Below are positions 38,601-45,459 of a stretch of DNA of 64,000 nt, piece by piece. Under the pieces are notes generated by a model. The model saw nothing but the letters and a program-made list of their open reading frames with translations. It was not told the DNA's origin and made no database searches. Made by a program: the position numbers and the translations under genes. The DNA is from Neomicrococcus aestuarii (GTDB lineage Bacteria > Actinomycetota > Actinomycetes > Actinomycetales > Micrococcaceae), in contig NZ_JACHDR010000001.1 of the NCBI RefSeq assembly GCF_014201135.1, positions 1,116,001 to 1,180,000 on the forward strand. The letters are read 5' to 3'. Position 1 is the stretch's first letter; every line of letters begins with the position of its first letter.

Positions 38601-39526
38601 CGCATGCGCAGCTCGCCGCCGAGGGAAACGCCGATGTCAGCCGACGTACCGCCGATGTCGAGGCCCACCACATTGTCGAAGCCTGACTGCTTGCCCGCCC
38701 AGATAGCACCGATCATGCCGCCCACGGGGCCGGACATCATGAGAGAAACTGGCTTCTTGGCTGCTTCGCGGATGCCGATCATGCCGCCGGAGGACTGCAT
38801 CAAGAGGATTTCGTTCTTGAAGCCCATCGACTCCACGGCATCGTGTAGACGGTGCAGGTAGATGGACACCTTCGGACCCACGAATGCGTTCAGCGCAGTG
38901 GTGGAGAAGCGCTCGAATTCGCGGTACAGCGGAACCACATCACTGGAGAGAGACAGGTACGCCTCAGGGAACTCTTCCTTGACGATCTCGCCGATGCGCT
39001 GCTCATGGGTGGGGTTCAAGTAGCTGTGGAGCAAGCACACGGCGATGGCTTCCACGCCGTCAGCCTTGAGCTGTCGAACGCGATCCCGAACTTCATCTTC
39101 ATTGAGTTCGATCAGGACTTCGCCCTTAGGGGCCGTAATACGTTCCTTAACAGTCAAACGGTGGCGCCGCTTCACGAGAGGCTGCGTTTGCCACGGAAGA
39201 TCCTGCTGTAGCGAGAAATTGAAAGGCTTCTTGTGGCGAGCGATGTGGAGGATGTCGCGGAAACCCTCCGTAGTAATCATGCCAACCTTGGCGCCCGTGT
39301 GGGTCAGCGCGATATTTGTCGCTACCGTTGTTCCGTGAACAAGCATGTCCACGTCGGATAGCTGGATCGATGCTTTCTCACACAAGGCACGGAGGCCGTT
39401 GAGAACGCCAATCGAGGAATCTTCCGGGGTGGAAGGCACTTTCTCGACGATGACGGTGCCCGTGGCATCGTCCGAGTAATACAAGTCCGTGAATGTGCCA
39501 CCGACGTCTACTCCGATTCGTTTCAT
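35663..39526 (-). CDS. Fused HyuA-HyuB ATP-dependent hydantoinase (probable N-methylhydantoinase)
   Basis: A 1287-residue fusion. Residues 1-690 are hydantoinase A/oxoprolinase: KRIGVDVGGTFTDLYY (actin-like ATP site), VHGTTVATNIALTHTGAKVG, and GLDIGGTSADIGVS. Residues about 700-1265 are hydantoinase B: RVIGGALTSAAKEMASVLFRMSYS, ILHNDPYLGATHSPDVAI, and YGGRHNSDGPDSVDN. Bacterial HyuA and HyuB are usually separate; the fused form resembles eukaryotic 5-oxoprolinase. The nearby N-carbamoylsarcosine amidase points to N-methylhydantoin as substrate (inference); 5-oxoproline is the alternative. Start ATG 39526 follows AAAGGAAAAGG. It is divergent from an MFS gene. Confidence 0.88.
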   Translation of the reverse strand: MKRIGVDVGGTFTDLYYSDDATGTVIVEKVPSTPEDSSIGVLNGLRALCEKASIQLSDVDMLVHGTTVATNIALTHTGAKVGMITTEGFRDILHIARHKKPFNFSLQQDLPWQTQPLVKRRHRLTVKERITAPKGEVLIELNEDEVRDRVRQLKADGVEAIAVCLLHSYLNPTHEQRIGEIVKEEFPEAYLSLSSDVVPLYREFERFSTTALNAFVGPKVSIYLHRLHDAVESMGFKNEILLMQSSGGMIGIREAAKKPVSLMMSGPVGGMIGAIWAGKQSGFDNVVGLDIGGTSADIGVSLGGELRMRHLLDTKIGDYQAMVPMVDIDTIGAGGGSIAYVDAGGVFRVGPQSAGAVPGPACYQRGGVEPTSTDAQVILGRMRTDRGLAGSSLELNPEKSRVAMEKVSSKLNMSIEEAALGALQIQKFGMSQAIEQNSVRRGYDPRDFTLVAGGGAGALFVCEIAEELEIPHVLVPAHPGILAATGLLATDQKYEFVATARFQLATADKWQLNASYAALQADANRQFEADHISEDRRVIRRLADARYEGQGYEIRFSVPDGEITDEWLAETERLFHEAHEAEYGHRFKESGVELVNIRVEAIGKVDELTAPKVPASGKTLEDALITRRPVYFTSHGKPEAFDTAFYNREEMSAGQTFEGPAIIEQYDSTVVVPPFFKGRIDHTGNMIIDCPAKTEEDAEKLATPILMRVIGGALTSAAKEMASVLFRMSYSSIIRESEDLGAGLFDKEGNVLAESDSTPMFMGSMPKIVRGVMSVLGEDIHEGDIILHNDPYLGATHSPDVAIITPIFHEGELVGFAGASGQLIDNGGAFSGLMVDIQDIQSEGTIFRAVKIQEKGVRQTSLINHIMNNTRTPTSNRGDIEAMIAACSLASKRYLGLIGKYGLDAVRESGQAWIDYSERMLRQEIAKIPDGEYETEVGYLDDDGRNYGKQLPIKVKVIVEGDEITYDLTGSSEQVPTAYNCAFEGTTVSAFTFITRMIFLDEVAFPVFVPQNEGMLKPLKVIAPEGTIFNPTYPAATFSRFSQVQRAVDLALRALAPVIPEKVTAGNSAHIHFMSYSGWDQNSGEYWVYLEVNEGSYGGRHNSDGPDSVDNLIANTRNNPIEELEWRFPMRTDRYELRDDVAAAGEYRGGIGIVRENTFLTDTIITCEGERHDSDVPWGAFGGHDGLNASLIKNPGRDGEESWPSKVTGRQILAGDSIQITVPSSGGFGDPRKRVPAQVLEDVLDGFTNIEAAARDYGVAIVEVDGKLQIDEARTADLRNSMVSQQA

Positions 39527-39902
39527 GTTGCCTTTTCCTTTCAACTGCCGAGCGTGAGCTGCGACACATGGTTGCCTTGATAACAACTAGATTTCACTAG
39601 TAGCAACTACTAATCAAGAGTTTTCGTGTAAATAGATTGTTTCAAGCTTGTTTCGCGCCCTAGATTCCGCGGTTTTCTGTCAAGAATTCTTCGAGAACCG
39701 AATTTGGGCGAATTCCAATTTTTATCTAGACGAAACGTGTGTGACATGTCACGCTGTTTCTATGGAAGTAACTCCGTTTCTAGGAGTACAACTCATTTCC
39801 CCTCAAAACAGGCCACGAACCGCCTCTGCACGGGACATTTCACTCATTCCCTTCAGATATCAGCGGCTCGACTCCCCGCCTCCTGACCATAAGGACACGT
39901 CC
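39527..39902. promoter_or_regulatory. Divergent control region of hyuAB and MFS gene
   Basis: A 376-bp gene-free stretch. Near the hyuAB side lie two overlapping inverted repeats: ACTAG-N6-CTAGT (39586-39601) and TAGTAG-CAA-CTACTA (39598-39612). The 10-mer CAACTAGATT (39584-39593) reappears inverted as AATCTAGTTG (44163-44172) upstream of the N-carbamoylsarcosine amidase. This makes it a candidate operator for the IclR regulator of the cluster. The rest is AT-richer than the flanks with no recognisable gene. Confidence 0.6.
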
Positions 39903-41279
39903 ATGTCACTTACTTCAACAGACGCCACCCCGGCTTCGCTGAAGCCATTCACGCCGCGTGATGTCAAAATCGCTAGCTGGATCTGTTTCTTCGCCTGGAC
40001 CGTCGCCGTTTACGACTTCGTCCTCTTCGGCAACGTCCTTCCGATCATTGCCGCGGACCTCGGATTGTCCGAGTCCCAATCAACCGGACTTAACACCTGG
40101 ATCACAGTGGGCACGGCATTGGTCGCCTTCGGAATCGGCCCGGTTGTTGACCGTTTCGGTCGCCGCAAGGGCATCATTATTGCCGTCGCCGGCGCTGCTG
40201 TAGCCTCCTTGCTCACCGCAACGGCAGGCGTTTTGGTAGGTCTCCTCGGAGGCCTCGGCCTCGTAGCGCTCGTGCTCATCCGCTCCCTCGCGGGCCTCGG
40301 TTACGCCGAACAGGCCATCAACGCCGTCTACCTCAATGAGGTGTACGCGTCAGCTGGCACCAACGGTGCGCCGATGCGACGCCGCGGCTTCATCTACTCT
40401 CTGGTCCAGTCCGGCTGGCCAGTAGGCGCCGTCTTGGCTGCAACCTCCACCGCACTCCTCATGCCGATCGGCAGTTGGGAACTGTGCTTCATCGTTGCCG
40501 CTATCCCAGCGCTCATCGTTGCCTTTGCCGCACGCTGGCTGCGTGAAAGCCCTCAGTTCAGCGCCCGCGTTGAAGTGATCAAGCTGCACCAGCGCGGCGA
40601 ACATGCTGCAGCGGCCGAGCTCGCAGACAAGCACAACATCTCTGATCACCACGCTGAGTCAGCTCCCCTGCTCGAGGCTTTTAGCGGCAAGTCCCTTCGC
40701 CCGCTGTTGACGATCGGCGCAGCTTTCTTACTCAACTGGATCGGCGTTCTGGTGTTCTCGATCCTGGGAACTTCCCTCCTCTCGGCCGAGTCCGGACGCA
40801 ACATTCCGTTCAACAACACGTTGCTCATTTTGGTGATCTCCAACGGCACTAGCTTCTTGGGCTACCTCTTCCATGGCTGGTTGGGCGACCGTATTGGACG
40901 CCGCAACACCATCGCGATCGGCTGGGTTCTTTCGGCCATCTCGTTTGCGATCATGTTGTGGATGCCATCCGGCTCCTTCGGCACCGTGGTCACGTTCTAC
41001 AGCTTGGGCTTGTTCTTCTTGATTGGCCCATTCTCCGCACTGTTGTTCTTCAACGGCGAGAGCTTCCCGTCCTCTACTCGCGCCACCGCCGGTAGCATCA
41101 TCAACGCTCTGGGTCAGGTGGGCGCCATCATCGGCGGCCTCTTCGTGACGGCCAGTCTGGCCGGCGGAAACACGTGGAACACCACGGCACTGTGGGTTGG
41201 TTGCCTCCCGATCCTCTTGGGCGGCCTCATGATTCTGGCGGCCCCGAATAAGCGCCCGGATACGGCTCCCGTTGACTAG
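39903..41279 (+). CDS. MFS transporter
   Basis: A 458-residue major facilitator with twelve predicted helices. The loop 2-3 signature is GPVVDRFGRRKG (about residues 75-86), and the second-half counterpart is GWLGDRIGRRNT. The central loop (about 205-255) is cytosolic. It is divergent from hyuAB and probably imports a substrate of that pathway, such as N-methylhydantoin or creatinine; this rests on context alone. AAGGACACGTCC precedes ATG 39903. A 16-bp stem terminator follows. Confidence 0.88.
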   Translation: MSLTSTDATPASLKPFTPRDVKIASWICFFAWTVAVYDFVLFGNVLPIIAADLGLSESQSTGLNTWITVGTALVAFGIGPVVDRFGRRKGIIIAVAGAAVASLLTATAGVLVGLLGGLGLVALVLIRSLAGLGYAEQAINAVYLNEVYASAGTNGAPMRRRGFIYSLVQSGWPVGAVLAATSTALLMPIGSWELCFIVAAIPALIVAFAARWLRESPQFSARVEVIKLHQRGEHAAAAELADKHNISDHHAESAPLLEAFSGKSLRPLLTIGAAFLLNWIGVLVFSILGTSLLSAESGRNIPFNNTLLILVISNGTSFLGYLFHGWLGDRIGRRNTIAIGWVLSAISFAIMLWMPSGSFGTVVTFYSLGLFFLIGPFSALLFFNGESFPSSTRATAGSIINALGQVGAIIGGLFVTASLAGGNTWNTTALWVGCLPILLGGLMILAAPNKRPDTAPVD

Positions 41280-41299
41280 GTAGTACCGACGCCTTAAAT

Positions 41300-41312
41300 A
41301 CGACGACGCAGC
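41300..41312 (+). repeat. Intergenic exact copy of ACGACGACGCAGC
   Basis: The dispersed 13-mer lies 21 bp past the MFS stop and 12 bp before the terminator stem, outside any gene. Confidence 0.75.
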
Positions 41313-41324
41313 CGCGTCACGAAA

Positions 41325-41368
41325 AGTCGGTGTGAAGTTGGTTTTCTCAACTTCACACCGACTTTTTT
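41325..41368 (+). terminator. MFS gene terminator
   Basis: A 16-bp perfect stem (41325-41340 with 41348-41363, loop GTTTTCT) runs into TTTTTT. Confidence 0.92.
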
Positions 41369-41399
41369 ATGTCAGCTTTCCGGTACCAGGGAGGTTTTC

Positions 41400-41702
41400 C
41401 TAGGAGAGCGGAGCGGTCAGGTCATCGACGGGACGGCGAGTCCGCCCATTTGCCGTGCTGATGGCCATTCCTTCACGCGCCCAATACTCGAAGCCGCCAA
41501 TGAGCTCCTTGACGTTCGTATAACCCGTTTCGCGCAGGGTGAGCGCTGCTCGGGTTGAGCCATTACAGCCTGGACCCCAGGGATATGCCCCTGATCCCTC
41601 GTCTAACCAAATCCGGGCGAGCGAAACCGCAGGCAATTGCGGCACCCACGCTGCGTCGTCGTACGCAGAAAAATTGCCCCCAGCGCAACCGTATCCGGGC
41701 AT
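41400..41702 (-). pseudogene. N-terminally truncated rhodanese-like protein
   Basis: The 100-residue frame ends like the C-terminal half of a single-domain rhodanese: WGPGCNGSTRAALTLRETGY with the active-site Cys, then KELIGGFEYWAREGM. Family members have about 80 residues before the Cys loop, with the VLDVR-type strand and the GHIPGA-type loop. Here only about 43 residues precede it, and they read FSAYDDAAWVPQLP..., unlike any rhodanese. The front half is therefore missing or replaced. An exact copy of the dispersed 13-mer lies in the foreign part (41650-41662). An expressed short protein cannot be excluded. Confidence 0.6.
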
Positions 41703-41762
41703 GACTCAAGGGCCGACCGCCGAAGCAGCCAGCCCTTGAAGGGATCCCGAGGGAGGGTGAAG

Positions 41763-43118
41763 TTATGCCGCGAGCGGCTCGCTCGAGTAACGGCGCAGCG
41801 GCTTGCCTGCCGTTTCTGGCATCGCGAACGTGGCCACGAGGAACGCGAGCACGGCGATGATAGAAACGTAGATCGCCGGCGAGAGACCGTTCCCGGTGGA
41901 CGCCACCAACCAGGTGGCGATGAACGGCGCGGTTCCGCCGAAAATCGCGTAGGTGATGTTGTAGCAAATGCCGGAGGCCGTGTAGCGGACGTCCGTGGAG
42001 AACATTTCAGACATCAGAACCGAGGTCACCACGTTAGCCGTCGCAGCGCCCAGGCCGATGAGGATTTGGCTGATGGTTGCCGAGAGTAGCGTTGACTGCT
42101 CCGCGATGAGGTAGGACGGGATGGTGAGCAGGGCCAGAAGGCCTGCGGAAAGTTGCATAGTACGACGACGCCCGATTCGGTCCGCGAGGCGGCCTAGGAA
42201 AGGTGCGCCAATCGCTGCGAGCGTCAAGGAAATCAGGCTCGAGAAGAGCGCAAGATCCTTGCTCAACCCCACCACGACCGTCAGGAACGTGGACATGTAC
42301 GTGGAGTAAATGTAGAAGGAAAGCGCCGTGAGCATCACGAAGCCGCCCAGTTTGAGCATCGAGGGGCCCTGAGTGCGGAAGACTTCCTTGAGCGGTGGAG
42401 CTTCGCGTTCCTCACGGTTTTCTTTGAGAGCCTCAAATTCTGGCGATTCCTGAAGCTTCGAACGGATATAGAACGCAACGAGGCCCAAAGGAACGCTGAG
42501 CAGGAAGAGGATGCGCCATCCCCATTCGCCCATGGCTTCTGGAGGAAGAATGCGGCTCAGAATCGCGCCAATGCCGGCGGCTAGCGCGAAGGAGGCGAAG
42601 GTTGCCGAGGACATGGCCGATGAGTTGCGGGCTCGCTGGTGATCGGGGCTGTGTTCCACCACGTAGATGGTGGCGCCGGCATACTCACCACCGGCGGAGA
42701 AACCTTGAAGGCAGCGCGCCAACACCAGGAGGACGGCAGCCCAGACGCCGATCTGTTCGTGCGTAGGGATCAAACCAATTGCCGCAGTGGAGCCGGACAT
42801 CAGCAAAACGGTGAGGACCAGAGTGGACTTGCGGCCGATCCGGTCGCCGAGACGGCCGAAGAAGATGCCGCCGAGAGGACGGAGCGCGAAGGCGACTGCG
42901 AAGACAGCGAATGTTTCTAGGAGCCCAATGATGGGATCCTCGGAACTGAAGAAAGCTGCCGCGAGGTGGGTTGCCATGTATCCGTAAATGGCGAAGTCGA
43001 ACCACTCCACCACGGTGCCCGCGAAGGATGCGCGCACCACTTTGTTGAGTTGGGCTTGCGGGACCTTCTGAAGACTTGCCGGAGAAGTGTCCGCGTCATG
43101 TGTGAGTTGGGTGTCCAT
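41763..43118 (-). CDS. MFS transporter, metabolite:H+ symporter (ProP/KgtP-like)
   Basis: A 451-residue symporter of the MHS type with twelve helices. Marks are ASFAGTVVEWFDFAIYGYMA (helix 1), FGRLGDRIGRKSTL (loop 2-3), RCLQGFSAGGEYAGA (helix 4), and GRLADRIGRRRTM in the second half. Family substrates include betaine, proline and dicarboxylates; here the cluster suggests a methylated amino compound or pathway intermediate (inference). ATG 43118 is supported by AGGAAGAACAGG upstream. It lies 161 bp after the N-carbamoylsarcosine amidase gene with a hairpin between. Confidence 0.9.
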   Translation of the reverse strand: MDTQLTHDADTSPASLQKVPQAQLNKVVRASFAGTVVEWFDFAIYGYMATHLAAAFFSSEDPIIGLLETFAVFAVAFALRPLGGIFFGRLGDRIGRKSTLVLTVLLMSGSTAAIGLIPTHEQIGVWAAVLLVLARCLQGFSAGGEYAGATIYVVEHSPDHQRARNSSAMSSATFASFALAAGIGAILSRILPPEAMGEWGWRILFLLSVPLGLVAFYIRSKLQESPEFEALKENREEREAPPLKEVFRTQGPSMLKLGGFVMLTALSFYIYSTYMSTFLTVVVGLSKDLALFSSLISLTLAAIGAPFLGRLADRIGRRRTMQLSAGLLALLTIPSYLIAEQSTLLSATISQILIGLGAATANVVTSVLMSEMFSTDVRYTASGICYNITYAIFGGTAPFIATWLVASTGNGLSPAIYVSIIAVLAFLVATFAMPETAGKPLRRYSSEPLAA

Positions 43119-43162
43119 GACCTGTTCTTCCTGTGAGGGGCGAGATGGTGGGCGATGATGCA

Positions 43163-43213
43163 AAAGAGGGCAACCTGCGACGTCTGCGAAGAGACGAGGC
43201 GGTTGCCCTCTTT
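43163..43213 (-). terminator. Hairpin between amidase and MHS transporter genes
   Basis: A 13-bp perfect outer stem (43163-43175 with 43201-43213) encloses an inner 5-bp stem (43181-43185 with 43192-43196). On the minus strand it ends CTCTTTTGC. It is a probable partial terminator or mRNA processing/stability element in the transporter leader. Confidence 0.6.
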
Positions 43214-43279
43214 GGCGGTACTGAATATTTCTCGCTAGCTCACCGTCAGGGGGTCAATGGTCTAGCGAAAATTGTGGAA

Positions 43280-44077
43280 TTAGTGCGCTGGTGCGAACTC
43301 AGGAGCTGGTGCTTCCTGCTTCACGATGCTCAGTGCTGGGGTAGGAACCGTGTCCTCGAAGCGTGGGAGGTTGTTGAGGTATTCAACAACGGTGGAGAGA
43401 TTCTCCACGTCACCGAACTTGTTGTCGATGTCGAACAAGTTCCACGCAACCGTGCCGGCGACGCGGTCTCCCACCGCTTCCTTGACCACGATGGGGCGGA
43501 AGCCTTCTGCCATTGCGTCCTCAACGGTGTTGCGGACACATGCGGAGGCCGTCACACCAGTGACGATCAGGGTGTCAATGCGGTTGGCCGTCAAGAACTG
43601 GTTCAAGAAGGTGCCTGGGAATGCTGAGGCGCGCTTCTTGGTGATAACGAGCTCGCCTGGCTCTGGAGCAATGCGGGAGTCAATGTCAGCTGCGCCCGTA
43701 GAGGCGTCCAAAGTTTCGAGAGGAATCTTCTGCGACCACAGACCCATGTCAGATGGGAGGGACACGTCTAAGACGTCATATGCGGTGGTGATGAAGATGA
43801 CCGGAACACCCTTAGCGCGTGCTGCTGCGTTGAGGTCCTGGCAGGCCGGGATGATGGTGTCCATGTTGCGGCAAGTGAATGCGTGGTCCGGGCGAGTCCA
43901 AGCGTTAGCCATATCGATGTGGATCACTGCTGGGCGGGTACCGAAACCGACGCGACGCTTGAAACCGCGAGCCTTCATTTCTGCCGTGCCCTGGCCGAAT
44001 GCCTTCTCCAGAAGAGCCTCGAGCTGCGCCTCGGTCTCCTTGTATTCCTCGTCCGACTTGTAAATCTCGTTAGACAC
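43280..44077 (-). CDS. N-carbamoylsarcosine amidase
   Basis: A 265-residue cysteine hydrolase of the isochorismatase superfamily. It splits N-carbamoylsarcosine to sarcosine, ammonia and CO2. It resembles the crystallised Arthrobacter enzyme along its length: ARGFKRRVGFGTRPAVIHID, DMGLWSQKIPLETL, ASAFPGTFLNQFLTANRID, WNLFDIDNKFGDVE, LPRFEDTVP. The catalytic triad equivalents are D55, K148 and C180 (in ASACVRNTVEDA). GTG 44077 is chosen because GGAG lies 7 nt upstream and the homologous N-terminus starts there. It is divergent from the IclR gene. Confidence 0.93.
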   Translation of the reverse strand: MSNEIYKSDEEYKETEAQLEALLEKAFGQGTAEMKARGFKRRVGFGTRPAVIHIDMANAWTRPDHAFTCRNMDTIIPACQDLNAAARAKGVPVIFITTAYDVLDVSLPSDMGLWSQKIPLETLDASTGAADIDSRIAPEPGELVITKKRASAFPGTFLNQFLTANRIDTLIVTGVTASACVRNTVEDAMAEGFRPIVVKEAVGDRVAGTVAWNLFDIDNKFGDVENLSTVVEYLNNLPRFEDTVPTPALSIVKQEAPAPEFAPAH

Positions 44078-44162
44078 GATTCTCTCCGTTTCTTTCCCAA
44101 ATGATCTTCGGCCACCTGCTGGTGAGTGTGACCCGAGCCATCTTTGCTGTTGCTCTGGTATC

Positions 44163-44172
44163 AATCTAGTTG
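44163..44172. promoter_or_regulatory. Candidate IclR site upstream of N-carbamoylsarcosine amidase
   Basis: AATCTAGTTG is the exact reverse complement of CAACTAGATT at 39584-39593 upstream of hyuAB. It lies in the 222-bp divergent region between the amidase and iclR-family genes. Confidence 0.5.
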
Positions 44173-44299
44173 CAGAGATAGAAACGCGCAAGAGGTTTTC
44201 CAAAAGTTTTTTGACGCGGTATTTCGAAAGACCCGGTGTGGACTCCGGGGCACCGATCGGTAATAGGATTCTGAAGACAGTGTCAAACGAGGAGGATCC

Positions 44300-45094
44300 G
44301 TGGTTCCTAAAGAGCAAGAGTTAACGGCAACACAGGGCGCACCGGCCGCTTTGCTCAACGGGCTTGCCATTTTGGAGTGCTTCTCACAAGCGCAACCAAC
44401 GCTCAGCGTGACTGAGATTTCCAATCAGGTGGGCCTCCACAAATCCACCATTTCGCGAGTTCTTCAGGGACTCGCGAAAGCCGGCTACCTCATTCGCGAG
44501 GAGAGCAGCGGCAAGTACCAGTTGGGGCTCGGGGTGCTCAGCCTGGCCGCGCCGTTGTTGGCCAATTTGGATCCTCGCCTCGCAGCACGCTCCTATCTGG
44601 AGAAGCTCAACGAGGACACGGAAGAGACCGCCGCCTTGGCCCTGTGGAACGGTGAAAGCGCCATCGTGGTTGACCAGATCGCCAGTCCACATCAGGTCAA
44701 ACACACAGCAAGCATCGGCACCCAGTACCGACTGTGGAATTCCTCTAGCGTTCGTAGCATCTTGGCGAATCTTCCGCGACCACTCGTCAATGACCTCGTG
44801 AGCGAAGGTAAGATCATCTCCCCCGAGGGCACCAAGGACACCAGCGCGCTCGTCGAGGAGCTTGAAGCGATCCTTGCCAGCGGATATGCCGTCAACGATG
44901 GCAACACCACCCCTGAAGAATTCGGCGTGGCCGCGCCGATCTTTGACACACAGGGCAAGATTTTGGGCAGCATCGTGGTGTCCGCACCACGGAATCGCGT
45001 CGAGTATCAGAAGAAGCGTGAACTGCTCATTCGCAGTGCCGTCGAGGCCGCTAAGGGCATCACCGCCAGGCTCGGCAAGAGTTCGGAAAACTAG
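44300..45094 (+). CDS. IclR-family transcriptional regulator
   Basis: A 264-residue regulator. The N-terminal winged helix (about 15-80) reads LNGLAILECFSQAQPTLSVTEI and VGLHKSTISRVLQGLAKAGYLIRE. The C-terminal effector domain (about 95-260) has ALWNGESAIVVDQI, YAVNDGNTTPEEFGVAAPIFD and ILGSIVVSAP. It is divergent from the N-carbamoylsarcosine amidase and is the only regulator in the hydantoin cluster, so it likely controls it. GTG start at 44300 with GGAGG 5 nt upstream. It ends before a strong terminator. Confidence 0.9.
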   Translation: MVPKEQELTATQGAPAALLNGLAILECFSQAQPTLSVTEISNQVGLHKSTISRVLQGLAKAGYLIREESSGKYQLGLGVLSLAAPLLANLDPRLAARSYLEKLNEDTEETAALALWNGESAIVVDQIASPHQVKHTASIGTQYRLWNSSSVRSILANLPRPLVNDLVSEGKIISPEGTKDTSALVEELEAILASGYAVNDGNTTPEEFGVAAPIFDTQGKILGSIVVSAPRNRVEYQKKRELLIRSAVEAAKGITARLGKSSEN

Positions 45095-45153
45095 TCTTTA
45101 AGTCACCATCCACCATAAGAAGGTGGCAACACCCCGCGAACCATGAACAAAAC

Positions 45154-45201
45154 AAAAGGGCGTGGGACTTGAGAATTTCTTCCCAAGTCCCACGCCCTTT
45201 T
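45154..45201. terminator. Bidirectional terminator of iclR gene and tRNA-Pro
   Basis: A 17-bp perfect stem (45154-45170 with 45185-45201) with a T tract on one side and an A tract on the other, so it can work in both directions. It directly abuts the 3' end of tRNA-Pro. Confidence 0.92.
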
Positions 45202-45202
45202 T

Positions 45203-45279
45203 TGGTCGGGGTGACAGGATTTGAACCTGCGGCCTCGTCGTCCCGAACGACGCGCGCTACCAAGCTGCGCCACACCCCG
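45203..45279 (-). tRNA. tRNA-Pro (CGG)
   Basis: A minus-strand cloverleaf. The acceptor CGGGGTG pairs with CACCCCG, and the anticodon stem CGTCG/CGACG encloses loop TTCGGGA (anticodon CGG). The T-arm is CAGGTTCAAATCCTG. The 3' CCA is encoded at 45203-45205. Confidence 0.97.
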
Positions 45280-45459
45280 AAAGCATTTCAGCGCTTACTT
45301 ACCTTACTCCTGAACGACTGGAAATTCGAATCCAGTGGCACCGGTCACGCTGATCATACGGGCGGCATGCCGGTATGAAAAACCTCCAAAGAAAGCCACC
45401 TACCGGGACGCCAACCACACAACGTTATCTAGAGAAACCTCACCTCGCGGAGAATCAGA

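Noticed and set aside
35975-38686. Two long plus-strand frames opposite hyuAB
   Set aside because: They arise from third-position GC bias of the real minus-strand gene, and the translations have no family features.
41280-41400. An insertion sequence or integrase remnant near the rhodanese fragment
   Set aside because: No transposase-like frame, terminal inverted repeat or target duplication is visible.
43163-43213. A riboswitch (glycine or guanidine type) upstream of the MHS transporter
   Set aside because: A stable hairpin is present, but none of the conserved core bases of these riboswitches could be found.
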